Counted from the stretch's first letter, positions 27,001-35,595 are shown. The stretch is 64,000 nucleotides of DNA from Lachnospiraceae bacterium (GCA_902363555.1 CABJAM010000005.1:372001-436000); one strand, 5' to 3'. The notes: generated by a model not told the origin, from the letters alone. A program made the numbers and translations.

Positions 27001-30000
27001 AGCTCAAATTCAGCATCGTCCAGTGCAAGGCTATCCTCAGAAGCTACCCCCTGGCTGTTCGTGCTGATTTTGCGCAGGCGCACCCTCGGGCGCGCAGTGG
27101 CCTGAGAGTTTTTATCCAGATCAAAGTTTCCGTCATACCCGCCGTTACTGCTGGCGGAGCTGTTGACATCATCCCCCGAACCATCCTTGAGATACACACG
27201 GTTGGAAATCGTCTGGCCCAGAGCATCGCCGGTAAGGCAGGTGGTGAAATATATACGGTATGTATTATAATTTCCTCCATTATTAATATTTTGAAACTCA
27301 CAGGTGAATCCATCGGGATTGAGCGAGTCCGCCGGCACCGTCACTTCAGCATCGGTCGCCTCAACCTCTGTAACATTTCCATTTTCATCTGTATCAAGGC
27401 GGACGATACGCAGTGTATCAACATCCAGCTCGTGTATGGACGTCTTATTGGGTTCCGCTGAGCTGCCCTCTGGGTTCAACAGGTTCTCCACCAGCTTCAG
27501 GCCGGACAGGTCGAACTGTTCACGGTTGATCTCCAGCGTCCAGTCGATCGTTCCTTCGTCTGGATGGTACACACCGGATTTACCGATAGGATTGATCGTA
27601 ACCACATTATTTGCCGTATCCTCGGCCCGTCCGCTCCCGCCCGGGCCCGTAATATCCTTATCTCCAACCTTACCCGTCAGCCAGGCGGTATTCGGCACAG
27701 TGACTGTCATCGGCGTGCCATCGGTGTTTTTCTTCAAATTGTTGTTCCGCCAATCAGGACTGGTAACTGTGGTAAAATAAACCGTATATGGCTTATCAAT
27801 ATTGCCAAGAATAAATTGAGGCGCACTATTAAAGTTCGCTGCTTCTGACTGTTCTTGTAACTCAGCCAGACGTTCTTCCGCTTTTTGACCGTCATACTCA
27901 ACCCCGGTCACTTTTCCAAAGGTAAAGCCGCTCTCAAGCATATCACCCACAACGGCGTCTGTTATTTCCAGACGATTGGGATTCACCGTCACCTTCCAGG
28001 TAAGCTCATGGGTGTGATAATCATAAGCCCCCACAGCTTCTTTTTCGATAAGGGTATTCGTCAAAGGCATCGGCGCTTCCACCGTATAGTTCTGAGGTTT
28101 ACCTTCGGTGGTATAGGAAATCTGCACCTTATTCGTTGCCGACAATGACTGTAAATGTTGACTCAACAGACTCGTATCGATCACCTTAACAGAAAAGGTC
28201 AGTGTGTAGATTTCATCTGCCGCCACACTACCCAAAGGTATGTTCAGTAATCTTGCATCCCCTGTGCCTGTCACTGTACAGCCGTTTCCCACCGTATACA
28301 TACCGCTGTCGATCTGACTCTGCTTATTGCGGTCATACTTATACCATTGAACTGAAAAGTCAGCGCCAAGGGCATAGACCGATTCCGGCAAAATATCCGA
28401 TAGAATCACATCTGTCATAGGGATTCCCAGCTTATTCACATCGATGGACCACGTCAGCATCTGGGTTTTTTCATCATACCGGATACCTTTTTTAACGACG
28501 GCTCCGGTTTTCGGCGCCACATCCTTGCCGAAATTTACCGATTCCTGCAGTAAGGGCTCTGGTCCGACGCCGCCCGCTATATTTTTCCACAACAGATTAA
28601 CCTTATTATTGACTGCCGGACTATAGTTATTTGCGGTCATAAGCTCCCAATAAGCCTGGGGCGCAAGACCGTGCAGGTTTAATTCGGTAGAATATTTTAT
28701 CGTCACATTTTTTTCTTCAGCGCTTCCCTGCAAATTTTTATAAGGAATGATCAGGATTGCCCTCTGTTTTTTCTCAGGCTCATCCGATGGCTGCGTTTTA
28801 TCATAAAATGGATTGGCCTCATCATCTTCGATCATATAATAATATGCCTTTGGTACGTTTATGTCAAAAGCATCGCTCACGCCGGATATTCCATGAAGCG
28901 TCTCAGCACTTAATTTGCCCCAGCTAAGACTGCCGCTCACACCTGGGTTTCCTTGTAGTGAACCGGTTACGTCAACAATATTTTCTTTAGGGATCGTGTA
29001 AGATATACCATCGACGGTCACCTGTATCCCTGATTCAAAATCGTACATATGATCGATCCAGCTGATCGTGTCCACCAGATAACCGTAATCCATGTAAGGC
29101 AGCATCGTCTGAACACGAATGGTCCATGCGTATCTCGTTCCATCCAGATTCTGTACCTTACCGTCCTTCTGAATAAACCGGGCGGACATCTTCGTACCGA
29201 CTTCTTCAGACTCCGCCAGAGGCTTGGACGGGTCTTCACCAAACAGAGCGGCTTTATTTTTGAAGGTTTGATTAATACCATTTTTCATGTATTCGATATA
29301 GGTGTCCGTATCCAGCCCCATGGTCAAAGATATTTCAGCCGATGTTATGGCGCTGGCCGGCTTATTTTCGTCATACGCCGCAAAGATGTATTTACCCTCT
29401 TTAGCGCTGGAGCTGGAAAGCGTTATGTCCTGACCGCCACTTTCACTTCCACCATTAATCTTTATTTTTGCAGAAAGCACTTCCAGACCCGAAGGAATCG
29501 CATCCTTGAACGTCAGACCGTTGAGCCGCTCACTCTCCCTGGCATTCAACCGAATCGTATAGTCGATGGTCGTTCCGTTGACCTGAACCGGCGCTTCCTT
29601 TTCAATCACATATTTGGGGTCCTCCACAGCTCCGCCGCCACCGCCGGCAGTGCCTATCGACTGAAATGCCAGCGCCCCGTCATCCTTGACAACGGCTTCT
29701 TCCGGCATTTCCTTTAATTTGTCCTCATCCAGCGCCGCCACAATATCAAATTTAAAATAAACATTGTCCAGGAAGCTGCAGACCGGATTCATGGATACGA
29801 TAATCTTTCCATCTTTGATACCAAAGCTTCCCACGGCCAGATTATACTGCTCCATCATCAGATCATACTGGAGTTCCTGTCCGTCCGGCCCGGAATTTTT
29901 AAAATAATCTCCCACATCATAGCTATATTCGATATTTGGGTAACTCCCGTTATTTTCCAGCCAATTTTTTACATTCACCAGCCATTCTCTGGTATCCGAG

Positions 30001-31211
30001 CCCTCCATAGGAAACGTACTGTCCGCAGCAATCTTCTCAGACATCTCATATAAAACGGTTTCTTCCATAAAAACATCGTAACCGAAGGTCACCGTAGGGT
30101 TTGAACCTTTATCCGTGGTGGAATACCCGCCATCCTTACTATACACTGTCAGCTTTATTTCCTCAAAGCCTTCCGGAAGCTGCGCTTTTGTAAATGTATG
30201 GCTGGTTTTTAAGGCTCCGCCCGCACCGGCCGGTGCATTGGACATAATCCGAACGCCGCCTAAAATAGAACGGATCTCTTCTTTGTTTTTCGTTTCGACA
30301 TCTGCCGCAGTTTCCCCTTCGGTTTCTGTTTCGGCAACTGTTTCATTCACTTCCCCGCTTTCTTGAATGTCCTCCGTGCCTGCCGTTTCTGTTTCCGTAT
30401 CTGATACGTTCCGGGTGTCCACCGGATCAGCCTCGGGTAAGGCAGGGAGCAATATCACCGATCGATCGTGATTGATCAGAACCTTTGTCGTATCCTTTGG
30501 CGTCAACGCCGTCTCCTTTACGGAGACTTTGAGCTTCAGAACACCCATCAGGTCATCGGCGTCACTATTTTCAATGTCGGCATCCGCCGTAAATGTGAGA
30601 ACGTTATTTTTAATCTCGTAATAACCGATTAGCTTTTCCATGGACTGATTATGATCCGCCGCCGAGCAATTATAGACAGGCACCGGTCCGGATGTATTTT
30701 CCACAACAAAATATGTCTGCGGAATAGACAGATCGAATGTATCTCCACCCAAAATGCCGCCATCAACCTTGCCCCCATGTAATTGAAAATAGATAGACAG
30801 TACACATCCATCTAAAGCAGCTATCGGCAGCCCTGACATATCCAACACATCATTTTGACCCGAAATCTCACCTTTTTCACCCTCAGGCAGGGAATATTGC
30901 ACTTTTTCAAAATGAATTTCCAGCACCTCGTCTTTTCCGGTATAGCTTTGCGCAGCTCTGCGCACCGTCTCTGCTGTCTCCGAAAATGTATCGCTTTCAA
31001 CTTCGGACGATGACTCCTGCGGAATTGTTTCCGTTAAAGTTTCCCCCTCTGTATCCGCATCACTGCCCGCCACAGACTCGGTAAGGCCGGTTTCCTGTAT
31101 CTGCTGCGAACTATCCGCACCGGAGGCCGATGCTGACACAGACGATGGCACTGAAGTTAGAAGCATAATTATGGCCATAAGCCATGCCATAAGTCTTGTC
31201 TTTCTTTTCAT
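21063..31211 (-). CDS. Giant cell-wall-anchored surface protein with collagen-binding-like and CnaB/SpaA repeats
   Basis: This is a secreted adhesin-like protein of about 3382 residues, the largest gene in the window. It has a signal peptide (about 1-30), two acidic Thr/Glu-rich linkers (about 45-95 and 265-315), and an N-terminal beta-rich domain (about 95-250). About four collagen-binding-like domains follow (about 540-1340; each has a GxxTITWTxxVN-like strand such as EGTIDWTLEINR). Then come roughly 15 CnaB/SpaA repeats (about 1370-3310), each ending in a motif such as LKEISAPDGYN, IRETKAPEGYR or LVETQAPAGYQ whose glutamate usually helps form an isopeptide bond. The C-terminus has VKTGDE, a hydrophobic segment and RRRRK: a sortase signal without the canonical LP. 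The ATG at 31211 has an AGGAG site; a GTG sits two codons upstream. The ligand is unknown. Confidence 0.9.
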   Translation of the reverse strand: MKRKTRLMAWLMAIIMLLTSVPSSVSASASGADSSQQIQETGLTESVAGSDADTEGETLTETIPQESSSEVESDTFSETAETVRRAAQSYTGKDEVLEIHFEKVQYSLPEGEKGEISGQNDVLDMSGLPIAALDGCVLSIYFQLHGGKVDGGILGGDTFDLSIPQTYFVVENTSGPVPVYNCSAADHNQSMEKLIGYYEIKNNVLTFTADADIENSDADDLMGVLKLKVSVKETALTPKDTTKVLINHDRSVILLPALPEADPVDTRNVSDTETETAGTEDIQESGEVNETVAETETEGETAADVETKNKEEIRSILGGVRIMSNAPAGAGGALKTSHTFTKAQLPEGFEEIKLTVYSKDGGYSTTDKGSNPTVTFGYDVFMEETVLYEMSEKIAADSTFPMEGSDTREWLVNVKNWLENNGSYPNIEYSYDVGDYFKNSGPDGQELQYDLMMEQYNLAVGSFGIKDGKIIVSMNPVCSFLDNVYFKFDIVAALDEDKLKEMPEEAVVKDDGALAFQSIGTAGGGGGAVEDPKYVIEKEAPVQVNGTTIDYTIRLNARESERLNGLTFKDAIPSGLEVLSAKIKINGGSESGGQDITLSSSSAKEGKYIFAAYDENKPASAITSAEISLTMGLDTDTYIEYMKNGINQTFKNKAALFGEDPSKPLAESEEVGTKMSARFIQKDGKVQNLDGTRYAWTIRVQTMLPYMDYGYLVDTISWIDHMYDFESGIQVTVDGISYTIPKENIVDVTGSLQGNPGVSGSLSWGKLSAETLHGISGVSDAFDINVPKAYYYMIEDDEANPFYDKTQPSDEPEKKQRAILIIPYKNLQGSAEEKNVTIKYSTELNLHGLAPQAYWELMTANNYSPAVNNKVNLLWKNIAGGVGPEPLLQESVNFGKDVAPKTGAVVKKGIRYDEKTQMLTWSIDVNKLGIPMTDVILSDILPESVYALGADFSVQWYKYDRNKQSQIDSGMYTVGNGCTVTGTGDARLLNIPLGSVAADEIYTLTFSVKVIDTSLLSQHLQSLSATNKVQISYTTEGKPQNYTVEAPMPLTNTLIEKEAVGAYDYHTHELTWKVTVNPNRLEITDAVVGDMLESGFTFGKVTGVEYDGQKAEERLAELQEQSEAANFNSAPQFILGNIDKPYTVYFTTVTSPDWRNNNLKKNTDGTPMTVTVPNTAWLTGKVGDKDITGPGGSGRAEDTANNVVTINPIGKSGVYHPDEGTIDWTLEINREQFDLSGLKLVENLLNPEGSSAEPNKTSIHELDVDTLRIVRLDTDENGNVTEVEATDAEVTVPADSLNPDGFTCEFQNINNGGNYNTYRIYFTTCLTGDALGQTISNRVYLKDGSGDDVNSSASSNGGYDGNFDLDKNSQATARPRVRLRKISTNSQGVASEDSLALDDAEFELDVCTFKYENGTLAIGDVVQKFSKTRSTVDGGIYFTNIKISKDSTSDKNDLICVFREINAAPGYENVDRPQFIYFATTDGNLVDQNLSTITYDNKIYGAVDLTDIYQYHNIDGDGNLEAANVVFKNEPVSTELTFTKYNADWASYEEKNGKADWGYKTAPEGVTFTITPINQYGKPSGKLETKTVVTDTSGKITISGLDAGEYIIEETKASQGMKPGKMKLIVVWNSKDNKYDYGYGDFAGGLSVKDDKLYNAINTTDVMFTKYAGYHQGTGDQIVSDNQEPLAGVKFQIVSAAPDEEIGVPKDKIDRTVTSGIDGKVTLSDLPVGNYEIYELYGSDAKEGYKTGGSNGKELVYTLAVTEKTDNVGLNQSLVSKLTPNRTGQSEKVDTENSCYNQPIEGTITFTKTVSESVLTAFNQMKLENAEFGLYRKIGNTVAETPLATQKSDANGIVTFTNVEYGDYVLKEISAPDGYNVMTSTITINRADLTVASDNTGFTYAKTSEPVTNTLYKTDIKLKKTDVEGIVMTNVAFDVYRRGAGEVLDSGSAVSPASTPMILDVPIATTTYFEYAPAGNGSLFTGSDGTLTLSGLPMGDYLLVENTVGLNLQSDKNKVAVHIRISRNAEGEYITVVKNTQNLSLNDGTISITEDTLADWTEMNPVSGTYTLVNYKKYGYVNLHKVLAEQIYSGNAVSGLDVKADHPVAGVVFEIYHKDASGKTETVPYLTLKTDARGKLAYETVGNNAGAYKDEVSGTYKHLWYGDYFIKETSAPEGFHIGLTEPIAFTIGEGGELAGHEGCAWISLDAPATPDGSLSGKVTYVAKGHAELETSVNNYPNIVYRNKLTLKKSDKEAPETMLSGAVFEVRTKIGGDLAETTVARLTESVSEKGTYQLTNADAAGNPYGKNNSSGIPYTEEIDGRWMLLPGEYSIVETKTPDGYVTPVQAKTTFSFSESGLTLGSENGLGASLKDGVLSIANTKTYVAVKKISGDASEAFVPGAALAIYEWDVQSKKIGKEVYAWTSTDSVQVLNGEIPEGTYVLKEDGRPDGYLLADSIYFTLSAGNKIELIKGPDDKVNGVLDGNTLSMTDIKFTGDITINKGFTDEGGSAIANVAFSLYDSHKTGDAALVTTQYTAADGSLTFNDIPEGSYIIKENLAESLKKGVADDVHIDENWQAEVQITTDDTQKQMVIKINGEKSDGQLLVENDRFAASLSMTKTDATDGTALPGVTFLLEKKDGADFKPYIQGNNDGRYVTTAAGLKIEGLTRGDYRLTETATIYGYELDGDAPFTAKFTVDNSKQGLELKITKTEAQKAETDASSWNLRVISGDGLLTDNGLTNIRTLGSVTLKKVDEGDGAGLNGVVYTLYQKKDGNWLDNVLNFITGKQYTSIADVDGSDLDKANVGEMTISGLEWGEYKLVEKTAQSGYILDTTEHTFEIGRINTEIILSVDKGSIENVQNEVTLEKRGADLLPGDDGDGNLLDGAVFTITNVNQADDTRTVTVTGGRITLTGLLTGGETYMLKEIKAPVGYALNPEILCFTMGTDGQITVDDEPLPGNILTVFDSPTRLIFTKTGLYNEACADETLSGIDANAAIPLAGVEFSAYAQNAPDKAVAVSVSDQTGTVIFEKLPPGRYLIRETKAPEGYRMDTNTYTADVISGEFEGLRNADGTLVKDNTLVNDVYRTDIRFTKVNEKDTNQVLAGSVYGLYKRGTSVQPVSAFLSRAGGLSGDNTSSENTLDVRQRRFMDCQSADNGEWQLIATSVTDTGGILEFKGVLMDTEYMIKELEAPDGSYVSANPMKMTFTMNDQGEVLMKDFDSGDGTVVTDPVTGEITWLEPPVEVSFIKQDENGAPLASAKLQILDADGNMIEQWTSTENAHISSGVLVIGNTYRLVETQAPAGYQLADPVEFTVENVPVAPGADKMIKVVMTDKKIDEPVKTPEKPVGNNGNGVKTGDETPVVPLLALCVVSLGTALYVRRRRKSA

Positions 31212-31394
31212 TCCCACATCTCCTTTATCTCTTGTTACTCTTTGATAATGCCCGCTGATCCACTTAAGTTTATAAACACATCTGTGCTATGCTAAAAGTT
31301 TCATTCAAATAATGCGCGCATACCCTTGTTATTATTATAACGAATTTATCCTTAATTCTTATAATTACATTGGGAAATAACGAATGATTTCAGT

Positions 31395-31422
31395 AAAAAG
31401 GCGCTGCCGGATGGCAACGCCC
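31395..31422 (-). terminator. Terminator of the spoIIIA operon
   Basis: On the minus strand GGCGTTGCC-ATCC-GGCAGCGCC forms a 9-bp stem with one G-T pair followed by TTTTT, 15 bp after the spoIIIAH stop. The rest of the 225-bp gap to the surface-protein gene is AT-rich, with a TATAAT but no good -35. Confidence 0.8.
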
Positions 31423-31436
31423 ATGGGTCGGATCTA

Positions 31437-32135
31437 TTATTCACTTTTGAGCGTTGTGATCACAATCTTATCCGCACTGCACTCGGCTTTCCGGGTGACA
31501 ATATCTTCAATCTGAGCTTTTTGGGCATCGGTGAGTGTTTCCAGGCAGATCACCACATCCACGCTCTCATCATTGATACTGACCACAGAATTGGCAAATC
31601 CTTTGGCTTCCAGCAATGTCTCGGCGGCCAGCTCCATCTCTGCCACGTTGGTCAGGTTCATCAGGTCATTGGCGGCCTCCTCCTTTAAATCCTGGGCCAC
31701 ATTTTCATTGTCAATGACCTGCTGCAGCGTTTCCTTATTCTTGGAGCGTGTCTGCTCTCTTGAAAGACGGGCTGCGGAACAGAAATTCACGGCAGCGGTG
31801 GAATTTGTGCTTGTAAGTACAGCTTCGCCAATATCATTGACATCCCCGATATCATCGGTTTCATTGGCTGCAACATGATCTCCGGTACCCATGACCATAT
31901 CCATATCCTCTTCCGGTGCCACGTCCACATCAACCAGTGAATTTTCTCCGTCGTCCGCAGCATTGGCCTCATTAATATTGCCTAAATCGTCCACGTTTTG
32001 AGTCACCGTATTGACGCTGCCCCCATCCTTAGTGGTTGTCACCCTGTCCGCCGTAAAATTAAGATATCCGGCCACAATGATCATAATGACAAGGGATGTG
32101 ATAATCACTTGATTCTTCCTGAAAATACGTTTCAA
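31437..32135 (-). CDS. spoIIIAH: Stage III sporulation protein AH
   Basis: SpoIIIAH is a mother-cell membrane protein whose extracellular EscJ/FliF-like ring domain binds forespore SpoIIQ, forming the channel between the two cells. The 232-residue protein has a short N-tail, one membrane segment (about 9-27, QVIITSLVIMIIVAGYLNF), an acidic Asn/Asp-rich linker (about 40-105) and the ring domain (about 130-230, FANSVVSINDESVDVVICL). The start is a TTG at 32135, supported by GGAGG seven bases upstream. It is the last gene of the operon, 14 bp after spoIIIAG. Confidence 0.93.
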   Translation of the reverse strand: MKRIFRKNQVIITSLVIMIIVAGYLNFTADRVTTTKDGGSVNTVTQNVDDLGNINEANAADDGENSLVDVDVAPEEDMDMVMGTGDHVAANETDDIGDVNDIGEAVLTSTNSTAAVNFCSAARLSREQTRSKNKETLQQVIDNENVAQDLKEEAANDLMNLTNVAEMELAAETLLEAKGFANSVVSINDESVDVVICLETLTDAQKAQIEDIVTRKAECSADKIVITTLKSE

Positions 32136-32149
32136 TTGTTTCCCTCCTG

Positions 32150-32893
32150 TTAAGAATCCATTTTTACTACTTTAATTTTATGCACGGGAAGATTAAATAG
32201 AACGCTGACCGACTGAGTTATTTCATCAATTATATATTCATCGTCCGCGCCGGAGGCTGCTACAACGACACCTTCAATTTCCGGAACCAGTTCTTTGACA
32301 ACATATGGCATGCCAGAGTCAGAGCTGCCGACAGTTGTACCGGAGGAAGCGCTCCCGCCGCCGGCGTAAAGTGTCGTCTCACCATAGGCGCTTTCCGATG
32401 TGGTCCGGCTGCCGCCGCTGCTGTCGGTTTCTGAAACATTTGAAGAATTTCGGGTAACATCTTTTTCCACCACCTTTTCCCGGGTGGCGCGGGCAGTGAT
32501 CATCACATCCACATCACCGGCGCCCTTAATTTTTGACAGGAGCGACCGCAGCCGTTCCTCCTGATCTGCAACGTATTGCTCCAGCGTCTGGCCATTGGTC
32601 AGGCCATAACCATCGGCGGCCGCGCTGCCGGCTCCGCCAGTGCCATAAGAGCCGTCGGCCCCCTGGCTGCCTTCACCGTCAACGCCCGCAGAGCTGCTGC
32701 CGCTGTTTCCACGGTTTCCGTCATCCCCGGCACTTCCTGATGCACTGTTGATATTACTGCTGTCCTTATCTTTGCTGCTGCCCACCGGCCATGCAATAAT
32801 GAGGATCAGCACACCCACAAGAACAAGGATCAACAGGGAATGCTTTTTATCCTTTTTAAACCCCTCTATGATTTTTTCAACCCACTCCTTCAT
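32150..32893 (-). CDS. spoIIIAG: Stage III sporulation protein AG
   Basis: The 247-residue protein starts at ATG 32893, two bases before which the upstream gene stops (TGAGGAAATG). It has a membrane segment (about 18-38, SLLILVLVGVLILIIAWPV), a Ser/Gly/Asp-rich linker (about 40-100) and a C-terminal ring-building domain. That domain contains LSKIKGAGDVDVMITARATRE (about 118-138) and VPEIEGVVVAASGADD. SpoIIIAG forms large rings in the mother-cell membrane as part of the feeding-tube channel. A second Ser/Gly-rich loop (about 150-195) interrupts the domain, as in other SpoIIIAG proteins. Confidence 0.93.
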   Translation of the reverse strand: MKEWVEKIIEGFKKDKKHSLLILVLVGVLILIIAWPVGSSKDKDSSNINSASGSAGDDGNRGNSGSSSAGVDGEGSQGADGSYGTGGAGSAAADGYGLTNGQTLEQYVADQEERLRSLLSKIKGAGDVDVMITARATREKVVEKDVTRNSSNVSETDSSGGSRTTSESAYGETTLYAGGGSASSGTTVGSSDSGMPYVVKELVPEIEGVVVAASGADDEYIIDEITQSVSVLFNLPVHKIKVVKMDS

Positions 32894-32897
32894 TTCC

Positions 32898-33569
32898 TCA
32901 CCGCCCCCGCACATGGATTGTGATCTGGTTCATATGGACGCCATAGTTGCCTGACAAAAGCTTTTTTAATGCCAGAATTTCATCGGAGGCTATGGCACCG
33001 GCATCCGGTTCGTCCGTCACAGCCGCAGATTCATTGATCCGCACCGGTGCCACCGGGGTCACAGGCTTTACGTCAGCACCGATCTCCGCATTTGCGCCGC
33101 CGTTCCCGGCGGCCGCCGTATCACCAATCCGGTAGATTTCAAGTGTGATCGCCTGTATCTGGCCAAAGTCTTCGCTGGCATCATCCTCGTTGACACTTAC
33201 GGACACCGCATCCAGCCCAAAACCTTCATTCTCCAAAAGCGCAGCAATCTGCGCGCCGAGATTTTCCTCATATTGAGAAAGTATCCAGTCATTTTTACGT
33301 TGGTCCGCAGCCGCACCGTCAAAGCCGTCGTCTATAAGGCTGCTGCCTGCCACAGCGGTCTTCAGGCTCTCCCACTGATAATAATAATCCATGGAATCGG
33401 TCATATGAAACAGCTTCAGCACCGGCAAAAATACAATGAGAATCAGGACCATGCCGCCGGCCAGCCGGATATACTTGCGGTAATCCGAATCCGGCAGTAT
33501 TTCATCGATGAGTGTCAATATAAGAAAAAACACTACAATATTTTTTACCCATGAAAATATCGCTTCCAT
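32898..33569 (-). CDS. spoIIIAF: Stage III sporulation protein AF
   Basis: The start was placed at ATG 33569 (MEAIFSWVKNIVVFFLILTL), with GGGAG upstream; the open frame runs 61 codons further but has no family match there. The 223-residue protein has two membrane segments (about 8-28 and 38-58, RLAGGMVLILIVFLPVLKLF), then a soluble alpha/beta region ending LLSGNYGVHMNQITIHVRGR. SpoIIIAF is part of the mother-cell channel complex; its precise role is unclear. A Pro/Ala/Val-rich insertion lies at about residues 165-200. Confidence 0.88.
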   Translation of the reverse strand: MEAIFSWVKNIVVFFLILTLIDEILPDSDYRKYIRLAGGMVLILIVFLPVLKLFHMTDSMDYYYQWESLKTAVAGSSLIDDGFDGAAADQRKNDWILSQYEENLGAQIAALLENEGFGLDAVSVSVNEDDASEDFGQIQAITLEIYRIGDTAAAGNGGANAEIGADVKPVTPVAPVRINESAAVTDEPDAGAIASDEILALKKLLSGNYGVHMNQITIHVRGR

Positions 33570-33631
33570 AGCCTCACTCCCGACGACGCCCCAACTGCCA
33601 CAGCGTTTCAATATAACAACATTACAGAAAT

Positions 33632-34963
33632 CTAACTGATTCCAAAATTTGAAGCCGATGCGATCACTGCCAGAGACAAAATAAACAGCAGCATCGCCGT
33701 TCCCACAGCCATAAGCAGCAGCACAACACTGTCCGCCGTGATATGGATGCATTCCACGATCCGTTCATCGGATACCGGCTGGATCACCGCCTCGGCCACC
33801 TTATACATCAATGAAATAATGATCAGCTTCAGCAGCGGCAGCGCACACAGCACGAGGATCACAATAAGACCGCCCACACCGATGGCATTTTTGATAAGCA
33901 CCCCCGAACCGATGGCCGTTCTGGCCGCGGCATTTAAAGCGTTGCCCACCCCCGGGATCACCGAGGATACCTTCATAACCATAGAGCCTTTGAAGGAATC
34001 AAAGGCCGGCAATATCATCCCCTGGATAATATTCAGCCCCAAAGTGATCCCAAGCAATGTTTTCATACTCCAGGAAATAATTGTCCGAAGCAGTTCCCCC
34101 AATTTCGATAAATAATTTTCCCTGGAAATATGATTGACCAGCGACAGCACCATATATACCTGGATCAGTTTTAACAGCACCCGGCAGATCAGCCAGTCCA
34201 CCACCGATACGGCGATAACCATCACGGAGTAAAAGCCCGAAGCGCTGCTTGTTCCAGACGCAAAGGCCAGCGCCGTACAAAATGCCGGCAGCAGCGCGCC
34301 CATGAAGCCCACGAGAAATTTGAGCACCGACGAGGCGATGGAAAAGGCCGCCAAAAACGAGGTGAGCAGCAGTGAAAACAGGATGATATAGGTCATGTAA
34401 AAGCCGGTCTCCGCTACATAGTTCTTTGAAAAAGCCACAGAAAAATTTGTAAATACCGCCCCGATGATGGCAATGCCAATGATCTGCAAAAGCGCCGTTT
34501 TATTGGCCCCCACCTCCATAAAAATATGCTCGTACACATATTTTCCAATACTCTCAAAGGTCATGGACATGTTCCCGGCCAGAAGCTGCGCCACGATATC
34601 CGAAAAGGATACGGTGTAGCTGACGCTTGTCTCATTGATGATTTCCTGTATCTGATCGTAATCATTCTCAGAAATGATGTCTGTCTCCCCACCGCTCCCC
34701 TCCCGTTCGGCCGCAGACGCCGCCGATGCCACCGTCGGAGATGCTGCCACTGTCGTCCTTTCCGGCTGTACCGCTGCCGTCGCCAGTTCCGGGGCCGGCC
34801 TTTCCGGCTGTGCCGCAGCCGCCGTCATCGGCGCAACTTTCGGCTGCACTGCCGCCTGCACCTTAGTTCCCATCCCCCCAAAGCCCAAAATCACCGCGGC
34901 CGTAAGGATAAACGCCCCGCCGGCGGCCTTAACCATGCCTGTCCATATTTTTCCCATAGGCAT
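33632..34963 (-). CDS. spoIIIAE: Stage III sporulation protein AE
   Basis: This polytopic membrane protein of about 443 residues is predicted to form part of the SpoIIIA channel base. A signal-like N-terminus is followed by an unusual Ala/Pro/Gln-rich linker (about 35-95) that repeats AAVQPERT-like words. Then come about seven membrane segments, with the conserved DSFKGSMVMKVSSVIPGVGNALNAA near residue 320. The ATG at 34963 overlaps the spoIIIAD stop (TGATG); ATG 34957 and GTG 34966 are alternatives. The linker is much longer than I would expect for the family. Confidence 0.92.
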   Translation of the reverse strand: MPMGKIWTGMVKAAGGAFILTAAVILGFGGMGTKVQAAVQPKVAPMTAAAAQPERPAPELATAAVQPERTTVAASPTVASAASAAEREGSGGETDIISENDYDQIQEIINETSVSYTVSFSDIVAQLLAGNMSMTFESIGKYVYEHIFMEVGANKTALLQIIGIAIIGAVFTNFSVAFSKNYVAETGFYMTYIILFSLLLTSFLAAFSIASSVLKFLVGFMGALLPAFCTALAFASGTSSASGFYSVMVIAVSVVDWLICRVLLKLIQVYMVLSLVNHISRENYLSKLGELLRTIISWSMKTLLGITLGLNIIQGMILPAFDSFKGSMVMKVSSVIPGVGNALNAAARTAIGSGVLIKNAIGVGGLIVILVLCALPLLKLIIISLMYKVAEAVIQPVSDERIVECIHITADSVVLLLMAVGTAMLLFILSLAVIASASNFGIS

Positions 34964-35349
34964 CACTTCAAAAAACTGCTGACCGTATCCAGCAGCGACA
35001 TGAGAATCGGCATACTCATCACAAGAATTGTCAATTTCCCGGCCATTTCAATTTGTGAGGCAATGGCCGAATAGCCCGCATCCTTGCAGAGGGATGAAGA
35101 AAACTCACAAATATAAGCTACCCCAATGACCTTGACCAGTATGCCGATATACTGGTAGTTTATGGAAATATAGCTGCTGATCTGCCGGATCGTAGAGATG
35201 ATTGCTTCCAGCCGGCCAAAAATAAATGCGAATATAAGTCCGCCGGCAGCCAGGCTTATAAGGCTGGAATATTCCCCCTTGATCTGTTTAAAGCCCAGCG
35301 CCAGAATGACCGCGCAAATGCCCAGGATCGCCACCTTAAACAAAGTCAT
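34963..35349 (-). CDS. spoIIIAD: Stage III sporulation protein AD
   Basis: The 128-residue protein has about four membrane helices (VAILGICAVILALGF, LISLAAGGLIFAFIFG, YIGILVKVIGVAYICEF, LTILVMSMPILMSLLDTV). The conserved EFSSSLCKDAGYSAIASQIE motif lies at about residues 82-101. It belongs to the SpoIIIAC/AD family of small membrane proteins in the mother-cell channel complex. Its stop overlaps the spoIIIAE start. Confidence 0.95.
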   Translation of the reverse strand: MTLFKVAILGICAVILALGFKQIKGEYSSLISLAAGGLIFAFIFGRLEAIISTIRQISSYISINYQYIGILVKVIGVAYICEFSSSLCKDAGYSAIASQIEMAGKLTILVMSMPILMSLLDTVSSFLK

Positions 35350-35400
35350 TCCATCACCTGTCCTTACAGGTAACAGTCCATCGGAAACGAACTGCTATCC

Positions 35401-35595
35401 TTATAATGCGAATAATTGACGAATGGTTTCAAACAATTCATAAATATAGGGCACAATCCAAAGCAGGACAAGGATCAGACCGGCCAGGCTTATCATAAAA
35501 GCATGTTCATCCCGTCCGGAATGTTTGAGTACCTGGCTTAAAATTGTCACCAGAATGCCGACAGCGGCAATTTTAAATATTAAGCTGATGGTCAT
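35401..35595 (-). CDS. spoIIIAC: Stage III sporulation protein AC
   Basis: The 64-residue protein has two membrane helices (IFKIAAVGILVTILSQVL and HAFMISLAGLILVLLWIVPYI) separated by KHSGRDE, the family hallmark. It is a small subunit of the SpoIIIA channel. It lies 102 bp after spoIIIAB and 51 bp before spoIIIAD. Confidence 0.95.
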   Translation of the reverse strand: MTISLIFKIAAVGILVTILSQVLKHSGRDEHAFMISLAGLILVLLWIVPYIYELFETIRQLFAL

